Origin: an uncultured Bacilli bacterium
GTDB lineage: Bacteria > Bacillota_I > Bacilli_A > RF39 > UBA660
Assembly (NCBI GenBank): GCA_947589725.1
Contig: CANQCQ010000001.1
Coordinates: 1 to 26,830, forward strand
Reading direction: 5' to 3'
Length of the DNA stretch: 26,830 nucleotides
The translations under genes and the position numbers were made by a program. Under the pieces are notes generated by a model. The model had not been told where the DNA came from and ran no database searches. It saw only the letters and a list, made by a program, of their open reading frames with translations. Every line of letters starts with the position of its first letter. Positions within the stretch are counted from its first letter, which is position 1. Shown piece after piece: positions 7,526-15,661 of this stretch.

Positions 7526-8629
7526 ATGAAAAATATAAATATATGTTTTTTTTCTGGAGTTATTGCAAATAGTGGTGGAACTGAAAGAGTTTGTTCAATA
7601 ATTGCGAACGAATTATCAAATAGAGGATATAATGTAAGAATATTAAGCTTTTGGGGGCGAGGAAATTCTTATTATAAGTTAAATGATGATATAAAAGTAG
7701 ATTTTCTACTAAATCCAAGCAAGGAAGGAAAACTATTTAGAACTTATATATATCCTATAATAAAATTGCATAATTATATTAAAAAAAATAAGATTGATAT
7801 TTTTATAGATGTAGATACAGTGCTTGCAAATTATACTTACTATGCAATTAAAAATACTAACTGTAAGTGGGCTTCATGGGAACATTTCAATTATTCTAGA
7901 ATGATTGAAAGTCCAGAAAGAAAAGAAAGAATTAAAGCCAAACAAAGAATAAAAAGTCGCGCAGATTTATTAATTGTATTAACAGATGAAGATAAAAAGA
8001 TGCACATTGAGGGAATGAATTTTAATAAGGATCAAATAAAAAGAATATATAATCCTTCACCATTCTCAATCAGTAATAATGAATATAATTTTAACTCTAA
8101 AATATTTTTTTCTGCAGGTCGATTATTTCATCAAAAAGGTTATGATATGTTAATTGACGCATGGAAAATATTTGAAGAAAATAATTTAGATTGGAAATTA
8201 ATTATAGCTGGCAATGGAGAAGAAGAAAATAAATTAAAAGAAAAAGTAAAAAGTTTAAATCTAAAAAATATTAATTTTGTTGGTCAAATAAAGAATATCG
8301 AAGATTATTATAAAAAGGCTTCTTGCTATGTTTTATCTTCTAGATATGAAGGATTTCCAATGGTAATTCTAGAAGCCGAATCATTTGGTTTGCCAATAAT
8401 TGCCTTTGATTGTATTACTGGTCCTAAAGAAATGATCAAAGATAATGGTTATCTTGTAAAGAATCAAGATATCGAAGATTTAGCAAGAAAAATGCTTGAA
8501 TTTGCTAAAGATGAAAATAAAGCAAAATTATTTTCTATAAATTCTAAGAAAAATCTAGAAAAATTATCAATAGATAAAATTGTCGATGAATGGGAGCTTG
8601 AAATTAAAAGACTATTGAAAGACAAGTAG
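7526..8629 (+). CDS. GT4-family glycosyltransferase
   Basis: A 367-residue GT-B enzyme of family GT4. The N-terminal half has NICFFSGVIANSGGTERV, with the glycine loop that approaches the donor phosphate. The C-terminal half begins near IFFSAGRLFHQKGYDMLIDA and carries CYVLSSRYEGFPMVILEA, with the E-x7-E pair at E275 and E283. The start is ambiguous: ATG at 7526 gives MKNINIC, while TTG at 7520 adds two residues and is better spaced (nine bases) from AAAGG at 7506-7510. The annotation keeps the ATG, but the TTG may be the real start. It lies between the two G-tract genes and would extend the repeat unit on the cytoplasmic face. Confidence 0.92.
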   Translation: MKNINICFFSGVIANSGGTERVCSIIANELSNRGYNVRILSFWGRGNSYYKLNDDIKVDFLLNPSKEGKLFRTYIYPIIKLHNYIKKNKIDIFIDVDTVLANYTYYAIKNTNCKWASWEHFNYSRMIESPERKERIKAKQRIKSRADLLIVLTDEDKKMHIEGMNFNKDQIKRIYNPSPFSISNNEYNFNSKIFFSAGRLFHQKGYDMLIDAWKIFEENNLDWKLIIAGNGEEENKLKEKVKSLNLKNINFVGQIKNIEDYYKKASCYVLSSRYEGFPMVILEAESFGLPIIAFDCITGPKEMIKDNGYLVKNQDIEDLARKMLEFAKDENKAKLFSINSKKNLEKLSIDKIVDEWELEIKRLLKDK

Positions 8630-8640
8630 AGGTGAATAAT

Positions 8641-9219
8641 ATGAAAAAATTAATAGTTATTTTGAATCTATATAGATTAATAATACCCTCTATTTTTTAC
8701 CTGGGGGGGGGTACTTTTAGAAAAATAATCAATAAGGATTTGGAAAAATATGGCTATTCTGTAAAATTTAATATGGATACATATTATGGCTTTTTGTATT
8801 CCTTAGTATATAATTATTCTTTCCGTGCTATTTTTTATTATCGTATTTATGAACATAAGCTTATAAAAAATTTAGAAATGCTAGTATTACCTAATAAAAG
8901 AGATATTGAAATAACAGGAGATATAGCTCCGGGGATGATTATTTTTCACGGACAAGGAACTATAATCCACGCAAAAAAAATTGGTAAAAATTTTTCATGC
9001 TATCAACATGTTACAATAGGTAGAAACAGTTCTCACGATTATGGTAGTGAAAGTTTACCAACTATAGGTGATGATGTTACTATTTATACTGGAGCAGTAG
9101 TGGCTGGAGGAATAAAAATTGGTAACAATGTCTCAATTGGAGCTAATTGTGTGGTATTAAGAGATGTACCTGATAACTCTGTTGTTATCGGTAATAAATG
9201 TATAGTAAAAAATATATAG
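8641..9219 (+). CDS. Serine-acetyltransferase-like hexapeptide acetyltransferase with a G9 tract
   Basis: A 192-residue LbH acetyltransferase of the CysE/colanic acid type, here most likely acetylating a sugar of the polysaccharide. Residues 1-80 form a hydrophobic, helical N-terminal part. The hexapeptide helix follows from about 100 (TIIHAKKIGKNFSCYQH, TIGDDVTIYTGAVV, IKIGNNVSIGANCVV) and ends in VPDNSVVIGNKC. AGAGG at 8628-8632 sets the ATG at 8641; GTG at 8632 overlaps that site and is rejected. Codons 21-24 (Leu-Gly-Gly-Gly) lie in a G9 run. One extra G creates TAG at 8718-8720; one fewer creates TAA at 8726-8728. Either change leaves a peptide of under 30 residues, so the run is a true on/off position. 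The present copy is on. It is the last gene before an internal promoter. Confidence 0.88.
   Translation: MKKLIVILNLYRLIIPSIFYLGGGTFRKIINKDLEKYGYSVKFNMDTYYGFLYSLVYNYSFRAIFYYRIYEHKLIKNLEMLVLPNKRDIEITGDIAPGMIIFHGQGTIIHAKKIGKNFSCYQHVTIGRNSSHDYGSESLPTIGDDVTIYTGAVVAGGIKIGNNVSIGANCVVLRDVPDNSVVIGNKCIVKNI
8703..8711 (+). repeat. Homopolymeric G9 tract near the acetyltransferase start
   Basis: Nine consecutive G in the coding strand, flanked by CT and TAC, at codons 21-24 of the acetyltransferase. Its context T-G(n)-TA is the same as that of the G8 tract upstream. Loss or gain of one base leads to a stop within 18 bases. Confidence 0.92.
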
Positions 9220-9225
9220 AATAGT

Positions 9226-9254
9226 TTTACAATCCTTTTTAAATATGATATAAT
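9226..9254 (+). promoter_or_regulatory. Internal sigma-A promoter ahead of the flippase gene
   Basis: TTTACA at 9226-9231 and TATAAT at 9249-9254, separated by exactly 17 bases, with an extended -10 TG at 9246-9247. It lies in a 68-base gap after the G9 acetyltransferase and 33 bases before the GTG start of wzx. No terminator is visible before it, so it adds to transcription from upstream and would keep wzx, ugd and the following genes expressed independently. Confidence 0.75.
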
Positions 9255-9287
9255 ATTGACGTTTGAAAAAGGGAAGGTGTAACAGCT

Positions 9288-10835
9288 GTGAAAATAAATA
9301 GAGCAAAGAATGCTAGTCGAAATATAATTTTTGGTTTAATATTTAAATTTTCTCAAATTATTATGCCATTTATTATGCGTACAATTATGATTTATTATAT
9401 GGGTATTGCATATGCAGGGTTGAGTAACTTATTCTCATCAATTTTGCAAGTATTAAACTTAGCAGAACTTGGAATAGGTGCAGCATTAACTTTTAGTATG
9501 TATGAACCAATTGCTAAGAATGATGAAGAAAAAATTTGCGCTTTAGTAAATATGTATAAAGTTACTTTTAGAATTATTGGTTTAATAATATTAATTATTG
9601 GACTATGTCTTTTACCATTCTTACCTAATTTGGTCTCAGGAGAAGTTCCTGGAGGTTTAAATCTTTACGTTTTATATTTAATGAATTTAGGAGTTACAGT
9701 ACTATCTTATTGTCTTTTTGCGTATAAGAATAGTTTAATATATGCTCATCAAAGAAATGATATAATTAGTAAAGTAATGTTAGGTACATCTATAGTTCAA
9801 TATTCTTTACAAATTGTTTCAATAGTTATATTTAAGAATTATTACTATTATTTAATTTCTTCTATAATATATCAAATCTTAACAAATCTAGTAACTGCAT
9901 TTTTAGCAGATAAAATGTATCCAAAATATAAACCAAAAGGAAAAGTTGATAAAGAAACTGTTACGTTTATTAGAAAAAGAGTTCTAGGTTTAATTACAAA
10001 TAAAATGGGTAATACCTTACTAAACTCAGTTGATTCCATCATTATTTCTGCTTATTTAGGTTTAACAATATTAGCATCTTATCAAAATTATTATTTTGTT
10101 ATAACAGCATTAGTAGGTATAATTCTTGTTGTTTATGATGCTTGTTGTGCTGGAATAGGAAACAGTTTGTTAACTGAAAGTATAGAAAAAAATTATGATG
10201 ATTTTAGAACTCTAACATTTATAATTTCATTCTTAACTATATTCTGTTGCAGTTGTATGTTGTGCTTATATCAACCATTTATAACATTATGGGTTGGTAA
10301 AAAATATTTATTAGATTATTCTTTAATAATACTTCTTATTTTATATTTCTTCGTATATCAAATAGAAAGAATAATAGGAGTTTATAAAGATGCAGCAGGA
10401 ATTTGGTATGAAGATAGATATAGGCCTCTAGCATCAGCAATACTTAATTTAATTTTAAGTTTGGTAATGGTTAAATTTCTAGGATTAAACGGAGTTAAAT
10501 TAGCAACTATTATATGTATGACATTATGTAGTACTCCATGGTTAATTAGTACTCTATATAAATATGTTTTTAAAGGACAAAGTAAATCAACATATTATAT
10601 GGATTTGATTAAATATTTTATCTTGGGAACAATAAATTGTGGTATAACATTTTTCATAATTTCTTTTATAAAGGGAGATGGAATACTACTATTTATAACG
10701 AGAGGTATAATTTGTTCTATAATCTCAATATGTATAAATTTAATTTTCTTTAGAAATAATATTTATTTAAAGAAATCTTATAAGCTAATAAAAAAGATGA
10801 TAAAGAAAAGTGATAAAATAGAAGGTTGTGTTTAA
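9288..10835 (+). CDS. wzx: Wzx-type polysaccharide flippase (MATE/MOP superfamily)
   Basis: A 515-residue membrane protein with about 12-14 hydrophobic segments, of the polysaccharide transport family in the MOP superfamily. It would flip the undecaprenyl-linked repeat unit to the outer face for Wzy. Family-like features are the N-terminal NASRNIIFGLIFKFSQIIMPF, an early loop SMYEPIAKNDEEKI, and the mid-protein LGLITNKMGNTLLNSVDSII, which matches the start of the second half of Gram-positive Wzx proteins. The start is GTG at 9288, preceded by GGGAAGG at 9271-9277; no ATG fits as well. Its own strong promoter lies just upstream. The stop is one base from the ugd start codon. Confidence 0.93.
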   Translation: MKINRAKNASRNIIFGLIFKFSQIIMPFIMRTIMIYYMGIAYAGLSNLFSSILQVLNLAELGIGAALTFSMYEPIAKNDEEKICALVNMYKVTFRIIGLIILIIGLCLLPFLPNLVSGEVPGGLNLYVLYLMNLGVTVLSYCLFAYKNSLIYAHQRNDIISKVMLGTSIVQYSLQIVSIVIFKNYYYYLISSIIYQILTNLVTAFLADKMYPKYKPKGKVDKETVTFIRKRVLGLITNKMGNTLLNSVDSIIISAYLGLTILASYQNYYFVITALVGIILVVYDACCAGIGNSLLTESIEKNYDDFRTLTFIISFLTIFCCSCMLCLYQPFITLWVGKKYLLDYSLIILLILYFFVYQIERIIGVYKDAAGIWYEDRYRPLASAILNLILSLVMVKFLGLNGVKLATIICMTLCSTPWLISTLYKYVFKGQSKSTYYMDLIKYFILGTINCGITFFIISFIKGDGILLFITRGIICSIISICINLIFFRNNIYLKKSYKLIKKMIKKSDKIEGCV

Positions 10836-10836
10836 T

Positions 10837-12003
10837 ATGAAAATAGCTATAGCAGGTACAGGATATGTTGGTTTGTCTTTAGCAACATTATTAAGTCAAA
10901 AAAATGAAGTATATGCATTAGATGTAATTCCAGAAAAAGTAGATATGATTAATAAAAGAATATCACCAATTAGAGATAATTTAATTGAAGAATACTTTAA
11001 AACAAAAAAATTAAATTTAAAAGCTACTTTAGATTATAAAGAAGCTTTTACTAATGCTGAATTTGTAATTATAAGTACACCTACTAATTATGATGATGAA
11101 TTAAATTTCTTTGATACATCATCAGTAGAGGATATTATTGAAAAAGTAATTAGTTTAGGTAATAAATCAACAATTGTTGTTAAATCAACCATCCCTGTTG
11201 GATTTATTGAAAGTATGAAAAATAAATATCATATTAATAATATTATGTTTTCTCCAGAATTTTTAAGAGAAGGAAAAGCACTTTATGATAACTTATATCC
11301 ATCAAGAATAATAGTTGGAGAAAAGAGTCAAAAAGCAGAAGAATTTGCTAATTTATTAAAAGAATCATGCCTAAAAGCTGATGTAAAAATAAAATTCATG
11401 AATAGTACTGAAGCAGAAGCTGTCAAGCTATTTGCTAATACTTATTTGGCTTTAAGAGTATCTTATTTTAATGAATTAGATACATATGCTGAATTAAATG
11501 GCCTTAATACTAAAGATATAATTGATGGAGTATGTTTAGATCCAAGAATTGGAGAACACTATAATAATCCTTCTTTTGGATATGGTGGTTATTGCTTACC
11601 AAAAGATACTAAACAATTATTAGCTAATTATAAAAAAGTTCCTCAAAATTTAATTGAAGCAATAGTAAAATCAAATGATACAAGAAAAGATCATATTACT
11701 AAAATGATTTTAAAAAAGAATCCTAAAGTTGTTGGAATTTACAGATTAACTATGAAGACAGATTCTGATAATTTTAGAGCTAGTGCTATTCAAGGAATAA
11801 TAGATAGATTAAAATTATCTAATGTTGATGTAATAATATATGAGCCTACTTTAAAAGAATCATATTTTAATGAATGTAGAGTTATAAATGACTTTTCTAC
11901 ATTTAATGAAATGTCTGATTTAATACTAGTAAATAGAATGGATGAAAACACAACAAAGTTAACTAAAGAGATTTATACAAGAGATTTATTTAGTAGGGAT
12001 TAA
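10837..12003 (+). CDS. ugd: UDP-glucose 6-dehydrogenase
   Basis: A 388-residue NAD-dependent enzyme that oxidises UDP-glucose to UDP-glucuronate in the cytoplasm, supplying a charged sugar for the polymer. Visible parts are the Rossmann motif IAIAGTGYVGLSLATLL (residues 3-19), DELNFFDTSSVE, STIPVGF, FSPEFLREG, FANTYLALRVSYFNEL with its active-site region, and GYGGYCLPKD with the catalytic cysteine C253. The short length and the DTSSVE motif resemble the HasB/Cps3D type of streptococci more than UDP-ManNAc dehydrogenases. GTG at 10828 is in frame, but GAAGG at 10821-10825 only spaces well to the ATG at 10837. A related UDP-sugar dehydrogenase cannot be fully excluded. Confidence 0.93.
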   Translation: MKIAIAGTGYVGLSLATLLSQKNEVYALDVIPEKVDMINKRISPIRDNLIEEYFKTKKLNLKATLDYKEAFTNAEFVIISTPTNYDDELNFFDTSSVEDIIEKVISLGNKSTIVVKSTIPVGFIESMKNKYHINNIMFSPEFLREGKALYDNLYPSRIIVGEKSQKAEEFANLLKESCLKADVKIKFMNSTEAEAVKLFANTYLALRVSYFNELDTYAELNGLNTKDIIDGVCLDPRIGEHYNNPSFGYGGYCLPKDTKQLLANYKKVPQNLIEAIVKSNDTRKDHITKMILKKNPKVVGIYRLTMKTDSDNFRASAIQGIIDRLKLSNVDVIIYEPTLKESYFNECRVINDFSTFNEMSDLILVNRMDENTTKLTKEIYTRDLFSRD

Positions 12004-12030
12004 TAATTTAAATATTTTGGAAGTGAGATT

Positions 12031-13029
12031 ATGAAAAAAGCAATCAAAGAACAACCATTAATTTCAATTATAATACCAGTATATAATGTTGAAAAATATC
12101 TAAACCGTTGTGTAGAAAGTGCTGTAAAACAAACTTATGCTAATCTTGAAATTATTTTAATAGATGATGGATCAAAAGATAAAAGTAAAGAAATGTGCGA
12201 TACATGGATGGAAATAGATTCTCGCATAAAGGTAATTCATAAGGAAAATGGTGGTTTATCTGATGCAAGAAACAATGGCCTAGTAGCAACAACTGGTGAA
12301 TATATTTGTTTTTTAGATTCTGATGATTGGATATCTTTAGATATGATAGAAAAAATGTATAATGCACTTAAAGATAGTAAAGCAGAAATATCCGTTTGTC
12401 GATACGTGGGAGTTTTCCTAAACGGAGAAAAGTCTTACTATGATAAAAGATATCAAAATGAAGTATTTGATCAAAAATCAGTAATTAAAAAACTTTTAGA
12501 AGGAAAACAGATATCAAATCATGCATGTTTCAAATTATTTAAAAGTTCCATATTAGAGCAAAATTTATTTCCAAAAGGAAAGAGTTATGAAGATATTTAT
12601 GTAATGACTGATTTGTTTTTAAAATGCAACAAAGTGGCATACATAGATGAAGATTTATATTTTTATTATCAAAATGATGCAGGTATAACAAAAAATACAA
12701 CCTATAAAAATTGTTATTATCGTCATGATGCTGTAATAAATAGTTATGAGAAAATTTTGAATGCATATCCAGATTTATATCCTGAGGTAAATTTGTCAAA
12801 ATGGTATAATGATGTTAATATTTTATATGAGGTAGAAAAGATAAAAGATGATAAAATTGGTGCTAAAAATTTAAAAAAAATAATAATTAAAGAAATTAAA
12901 AATTTACCAATCAATTTACCATTACAACCAAGTGAAAAATTACTTAATTATACATTACATATTGCACCATCATTATATAAATTATGTAATAAATTAATTT
13001 TATTACAAAGAAAGATTAGAGGTAAATAA
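12031..13029 (+). CDS. GT2-family glycosyltransferase
   Basis: A 332-residue GT-A enzyme. LISIIIPVYNVEKYLNRCV at residues 10-28, LIDDGSKDKSKEMC, GGLSDARNNGL and FLDSDDW (D96-S-D98) give a complete family 2 core. The remainder is helical and lacks clear membrane segments apart from a hydrophobic C-terminal end. GGAAGTGAG precedes the ATG. One base separates its stop from the next start, so the two genes are coupled. It differs clearly from the other GT2 gene at 3328 outside the core, so it probably has a different acceptor or donor. Confidence 0.93.
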   Translation: MKKAIKEQPLISIIIPVYNVEKYLNRCVESAVKQTYANLEIILIDDGSKDKSKEMCDTWMEIDSRIKVIHKENGGLSDARNNGLVATTGEYICFLDSDDWISLDMIEKMYNALKDSKAEISVCRYVGVFLNGEKSYYDKRYQNEVFDQKSVIKKLLEGKQISNHACFKLFKSSILEQNLFPKGKSYEDIYVMTDLFLKCNKVAYIDEDLYFYYQNDAGITKNTTYKNCYYRHDAVINSYEKILNAYPDLYPEVNLSKWYNDVNILYEVEKIKDDKIGAKNLKKIIIKEIKNLPINLPLQPSEKLLNYTLHIAPSLYKLCNKLILLQRKIRGK

Positions 13030-13030
13030 G

Positions 13031-14080
13031 ATGCAAGAACGATATGATTCACTAAATGGTTTGAGAGCATATAGTGCAATTCTCATTATACTAGTTCATG
13101 TAGTACAACAAACAAATATTATTAATTCAAAATCAAATTTTTATAAAATTTCATCACAATTTGGTTGGCTTGTATTTTTGTTTATGATAATAAGTGCCTT
13201 TTCAATGTGTTGTGGTTACTATAATAAAATAAAAGAATCAAAAATATCTATTGTTGAATTCTATAGTAGAAGATATAGAAAAATATTACCATTTTTTGTA
13301 TTTTTGACTTTGCTTGATATTATATATTCTCATAATTTACGATCATTATATGAAGGTTTTGCAAATATTACATTAACATTTGGATTATTACCTAATCCAG
13401 TAATTTCTGTTATTGGAGTTGGTTGGACATTAGGAGTTATATTTGTTTTTTATCTTTTATTTCCATTCTTTGTCTTTTTAATTAAAGATAAAAAAACAGC
13501 AATAAAATCATTTCTAATTGCATTAATTTTCAATATGATATGCAATGTATATTTCTTTACACCAGAGTTTGTTCAAAGTAACTTTTTAGCAAGAAAGAAT
13601 ATAATTTATTGTTCTGTTTTCTTTTTAGCAGGTGGCATAATATACTTATATAGAGATAAATTAGCAAAAATTTCATCTAAATATAAATATTTATTTTTAT
13701 CTTTATGTATTTTACTTACAGTCATATATTATAATTTACCAAATTATATTATGATTAGTGAAAATTTATTTGTAATTGAAATGATAATAATTTTCTCAAC
13801 TTACTTAATTTATGCTATTGGAAATAATAAAAGTAAGTTTTTAAATAATAGATTTACAAAAATAATAAGTGATATAAGTATGGAAATATATTTATCTCAT
13901 ATGTTAATTTTTAGAATAGTTGATAAATTACAATTACAATTAATAATTAATAATAATTTAATATTATTTTTTGTAATCTTTATTACAACTTTTATTCTAA
14001 CAGCATTATTTAGTTATACATTTCGAAAATATCTATTACCTATTATCAATAAATTCTTTTTTAAAGAACAAAATAATTAA
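13031..14080 (+). CDS. Acyltransferase-3 family membrane protein
   Basis: A 349-residue integral membrane protein with about ten helices, of the acyltransferase-3 (OafA/NodX/WecH-like) family, which moves acetyl or other acyl groups across the membrane onto polysaccharides. The first helix holds the family pattern SLNGLRAYSAILIILVHV, with R12 and H23 as the expected catalytic or binding residues; R(Y)RKILP near residue 80 is the second conserved arginine motif. SMEIYLSHMLIFRIV near 290 is the usual late histidine helix. There is no C-terminal SGNH domain. It starts one base after the GT2 stop, with AGAGGT upstream, and is the last gene before a terminator. Confidence 0.9.
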   Translation: MQERYDSLNGLRAYSAILIILVHVVQQTNIINSKSNFYKISSQFGWLVFLFMIISAFSMCCGYYNKIKESKISIVEFYSRRYRKILPFFVFLTLLDIIYSHNLRSLYEGFANITLTFGLLPNPVISVIGVGWTLGVIFVFYLLFPFFVFLIKDKKTAIKSFLIALIFNMICNVYFFTPEFVQSNFLARKNIIYCSVFFLAGGIIYLYRDKLAKISSKYKYLFLSLCILLTVIYYNLPNYIMISENLFVIEMIIIFSTYLIYAIGNNKSKFLNNRFTKIISDISMEIYLSHMLIFRIVDKLQLQLIINNNLILFFVIFITTFILTALFSYTFRKYLLPIINKFFFKEQNN

Positions 14081-14116
14081 TAAGAAAAATTTATTAAGTT
14101 ATAATTATAATAGTTA

Positions 14117-14155
14117 AAAATCTACAGAAAAGTTTAAATTTTTGTAGATTTTTTT
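14117..14155 (+). terminator. Rho-independent terminator closing the main operon
   Basis: A perfect 10-bp stem, AAAATCTACA (14117-14126) and TGTAGATTTT (14143-14152), ending in a seven-base T run (14149-14155). The loop contains A and T blocks that could lengthen the stem. It follows the acyltransferase-3 gene and precedes a consensus promoter, so it marks an operon boundary. Confidence 0.8.
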
Positions 14156-14194
14156 ATTTTAATTATACTTTATTTTAGTAATTGCCACATAAGC

Positions 14195-14223
14195 TTGACA
14201 AAAATGGCGAGGAGGGGTATAAT
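14195..14223 (+). promoter_or_regulatory. Consensus sigma-A promoter for the MBOAT/DHHW unit
   Basis: TTGACA at 14195-14200 and TATAAT at 14218-14223, both perfect consensus, with a 17-base spacer that is unusually G-rich for this window. It lies 30 bases ahead of the MBOAT start and after a terminator. This is the best-matching promoter I see in the window and suggests strong, constitutive expression. Confidence 0.88.
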
Positions 14224-14253
14224 TTTAACGAATTTGATTAATGTGGTGATTTT

Positions 14254-15642
14254 ATGGTATTTTCTTCAACAGTTTTTCTTTTTTTGTTTTTACCTGTAAC
14301 TTTAATTATTTATTATAATCCTATAATAAAAAGTAGAAAATTTAAAAATTATTTCCTATTATTAGCAAGTTTAATATTTTATGGATATGGAGAACCATTA
14401 TTTATATTCTTGATGTTGTTTTCAATTTTTGTTAATTATTGTTTAGGATTAAAAGTTGCTAAAAGTAATAATAGAAAAATGTATGTAACTTTTGCTTATA
14501 TTTTTAATTTATCTATTTTATTTATATTTAAATATTTAGCTTTTACATTAGATAATATTAATTATTTATTTAATACAAATTTTTTTGTAAAAATAACATT
14601 GCCGATTGGAATTTCGTTTTTTACTTTTCAAATATTATCTTATGTTATTGATGTATATAGAAAACCTGAAAGTGTACAAAAAAATATTTTAAATGTTGCA
14701 CTATATATATCATTATTTCCTCAACTTATTGCAGGTCCAATAGTAAGATATGAGACAGTAGCTGATGAACTAACTAATAGAGTTGAAAACTTTTCTGATT
14801 TTTCTAGTGGTATACAGAGATTTGTTATTGGTCTTGGAAAAAAAGTATTAATTTCTAATTATGTAGGATTAATTGCCGATAATATTTTCTATAATATGTC
14901 AGTAGAAAGTATATCAACTATGACAGCTTGGATAGGCGCAATTGCCTATACTTTGCAAATCTACTTTGATTTTTCAGGGTATAGTGATATGGCAATAGGT
15001 CTTGGAAGAATGTTTGGTTTTCATTTTAATGAAAACTTTAATTATCCATATATAGCTTCTTCTATAACAGATTTTTGGAGAAGATGGCACATTTCTTTAT
15101 CAACTTGGTTTAGAGACTATGTTTATATACCACTAGGAGGAAATAGAGTTTCAAATATAAGACACATACTAAATCTGTTTATTGTTTGGCTATTTACTGG
15201 TTTATGGCATGGAGCTAATTGGACATTTATAGTATGGGGATTATTCTATTTTGTTTTACTACTTCTTGAGAAAAAAACAAATATAATAAAAAAATTAGGA
15301 CATCTATCATATGTTTATACATTGTTTTTTGTAATAATAGGCTGGATAATCTTTAGATCAGATAATTTATTAATTGCGATTAATTATATAGGAAAAATGT
15401 TGGGTATTGGAACTTGCTTATTTGATAGAATGGCCCTTGAGTATATTAAAGTAACTGGACTAATTATTCCTATTGGAATAGTTTTATCAACACCTTTACT
15501 AAAAAATATATGGAATAAATTAAAAATTAATATAAATATAAAAGAAGTAGTAAAAGTGTTCACTATTATATTAATATTTATATTCTCAATTTTAACATGT
15601 ATAAGTTCAACTTATAATCCATTTATTTATTTTAATTTTTAA
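14254..15642 (+). CDS. MBOAT-family O-acyltransferase (AlgI/PatA/DltB-like)
   Basis: A 462-residue membrane-bound O-acyltransferase with about ten or more helices. It would take an acyl group from a cytoplasmic donor and pass it through the membrane to an extracellular partner. Family motifs are clear: PIGISFFTFQILSYVIDVYR, FPQLIAGPIVRYE, YFDFSGYSDMAIGLGRMFG, DFWRRWHISLSTWFRDYVY with H279, and TGLWHGANW with the catalytic H319. A GTGGTGAT ribosome site precedes the ATG. Its partner is the DHHW protein 19 bases downstream, the same pairing as AlgI with AlgJ/AlgX or PatA with PatB. With no dlt genes nearby, polysaccharide acetylation is more likely than D-alanylation. Confidence 0.95.
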   Translation: MVFSSTVFLFLFLPVTLIIYYNPIIKSRKFKNYFLLLASLIFYGYGEPLFIFLMLFSIFVNYCLGLKVAKSNNRKMYVTFAYIFNLSILFIFKYLAFTLDNINYLFNTNFFVKITLPIGISFFTFQILSYVIDVYRKPESVQKNILNVALYISLFPQLIAGPIVRYETVADELTNRVENFSDFSSGIQRFVIGLGKKVLISNYVGLIADNIFYNMSVESISTMTAWIGAIAYTLQIYFDFSGYSDMAIGLGRMFGFHFNENFNYPYIASSITDFWRRWHISLSTWFRDYVYIPLGGNRVSNIRHILNLFIVWLFTGLWHGANWTFIVWGLFYFVLLLLEKKTNIIKKLGHLSYVYTLFFVIIGWIIFRSDNLLIAINYIGKMLGIGTCLFDRMALEYIKVTGLIIPIGIVLSTPLLKNIWNKLKININIKEVVKVFTIILIFIFSILTCISSTYNPFIYFNF

Positions 15643-15661
15643 ATAAGGAAAGAGGAAACAT

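Noticed and set aside
7545..7553. T8 run near the start of the second GT4 gene as a further phase switch
   Set aside because: Runs of seven or eight A or T are frequent in such AT-rich DNA, so this one is not distinctive in the way the G runs are.
12152..12799. Minus-strand frames opposite the second GT2 gene
   Set aside because: They lie within a complete, motif-bearing GT2 gene on the + strand and encode low-complexity His/Leu/Asn sequences.
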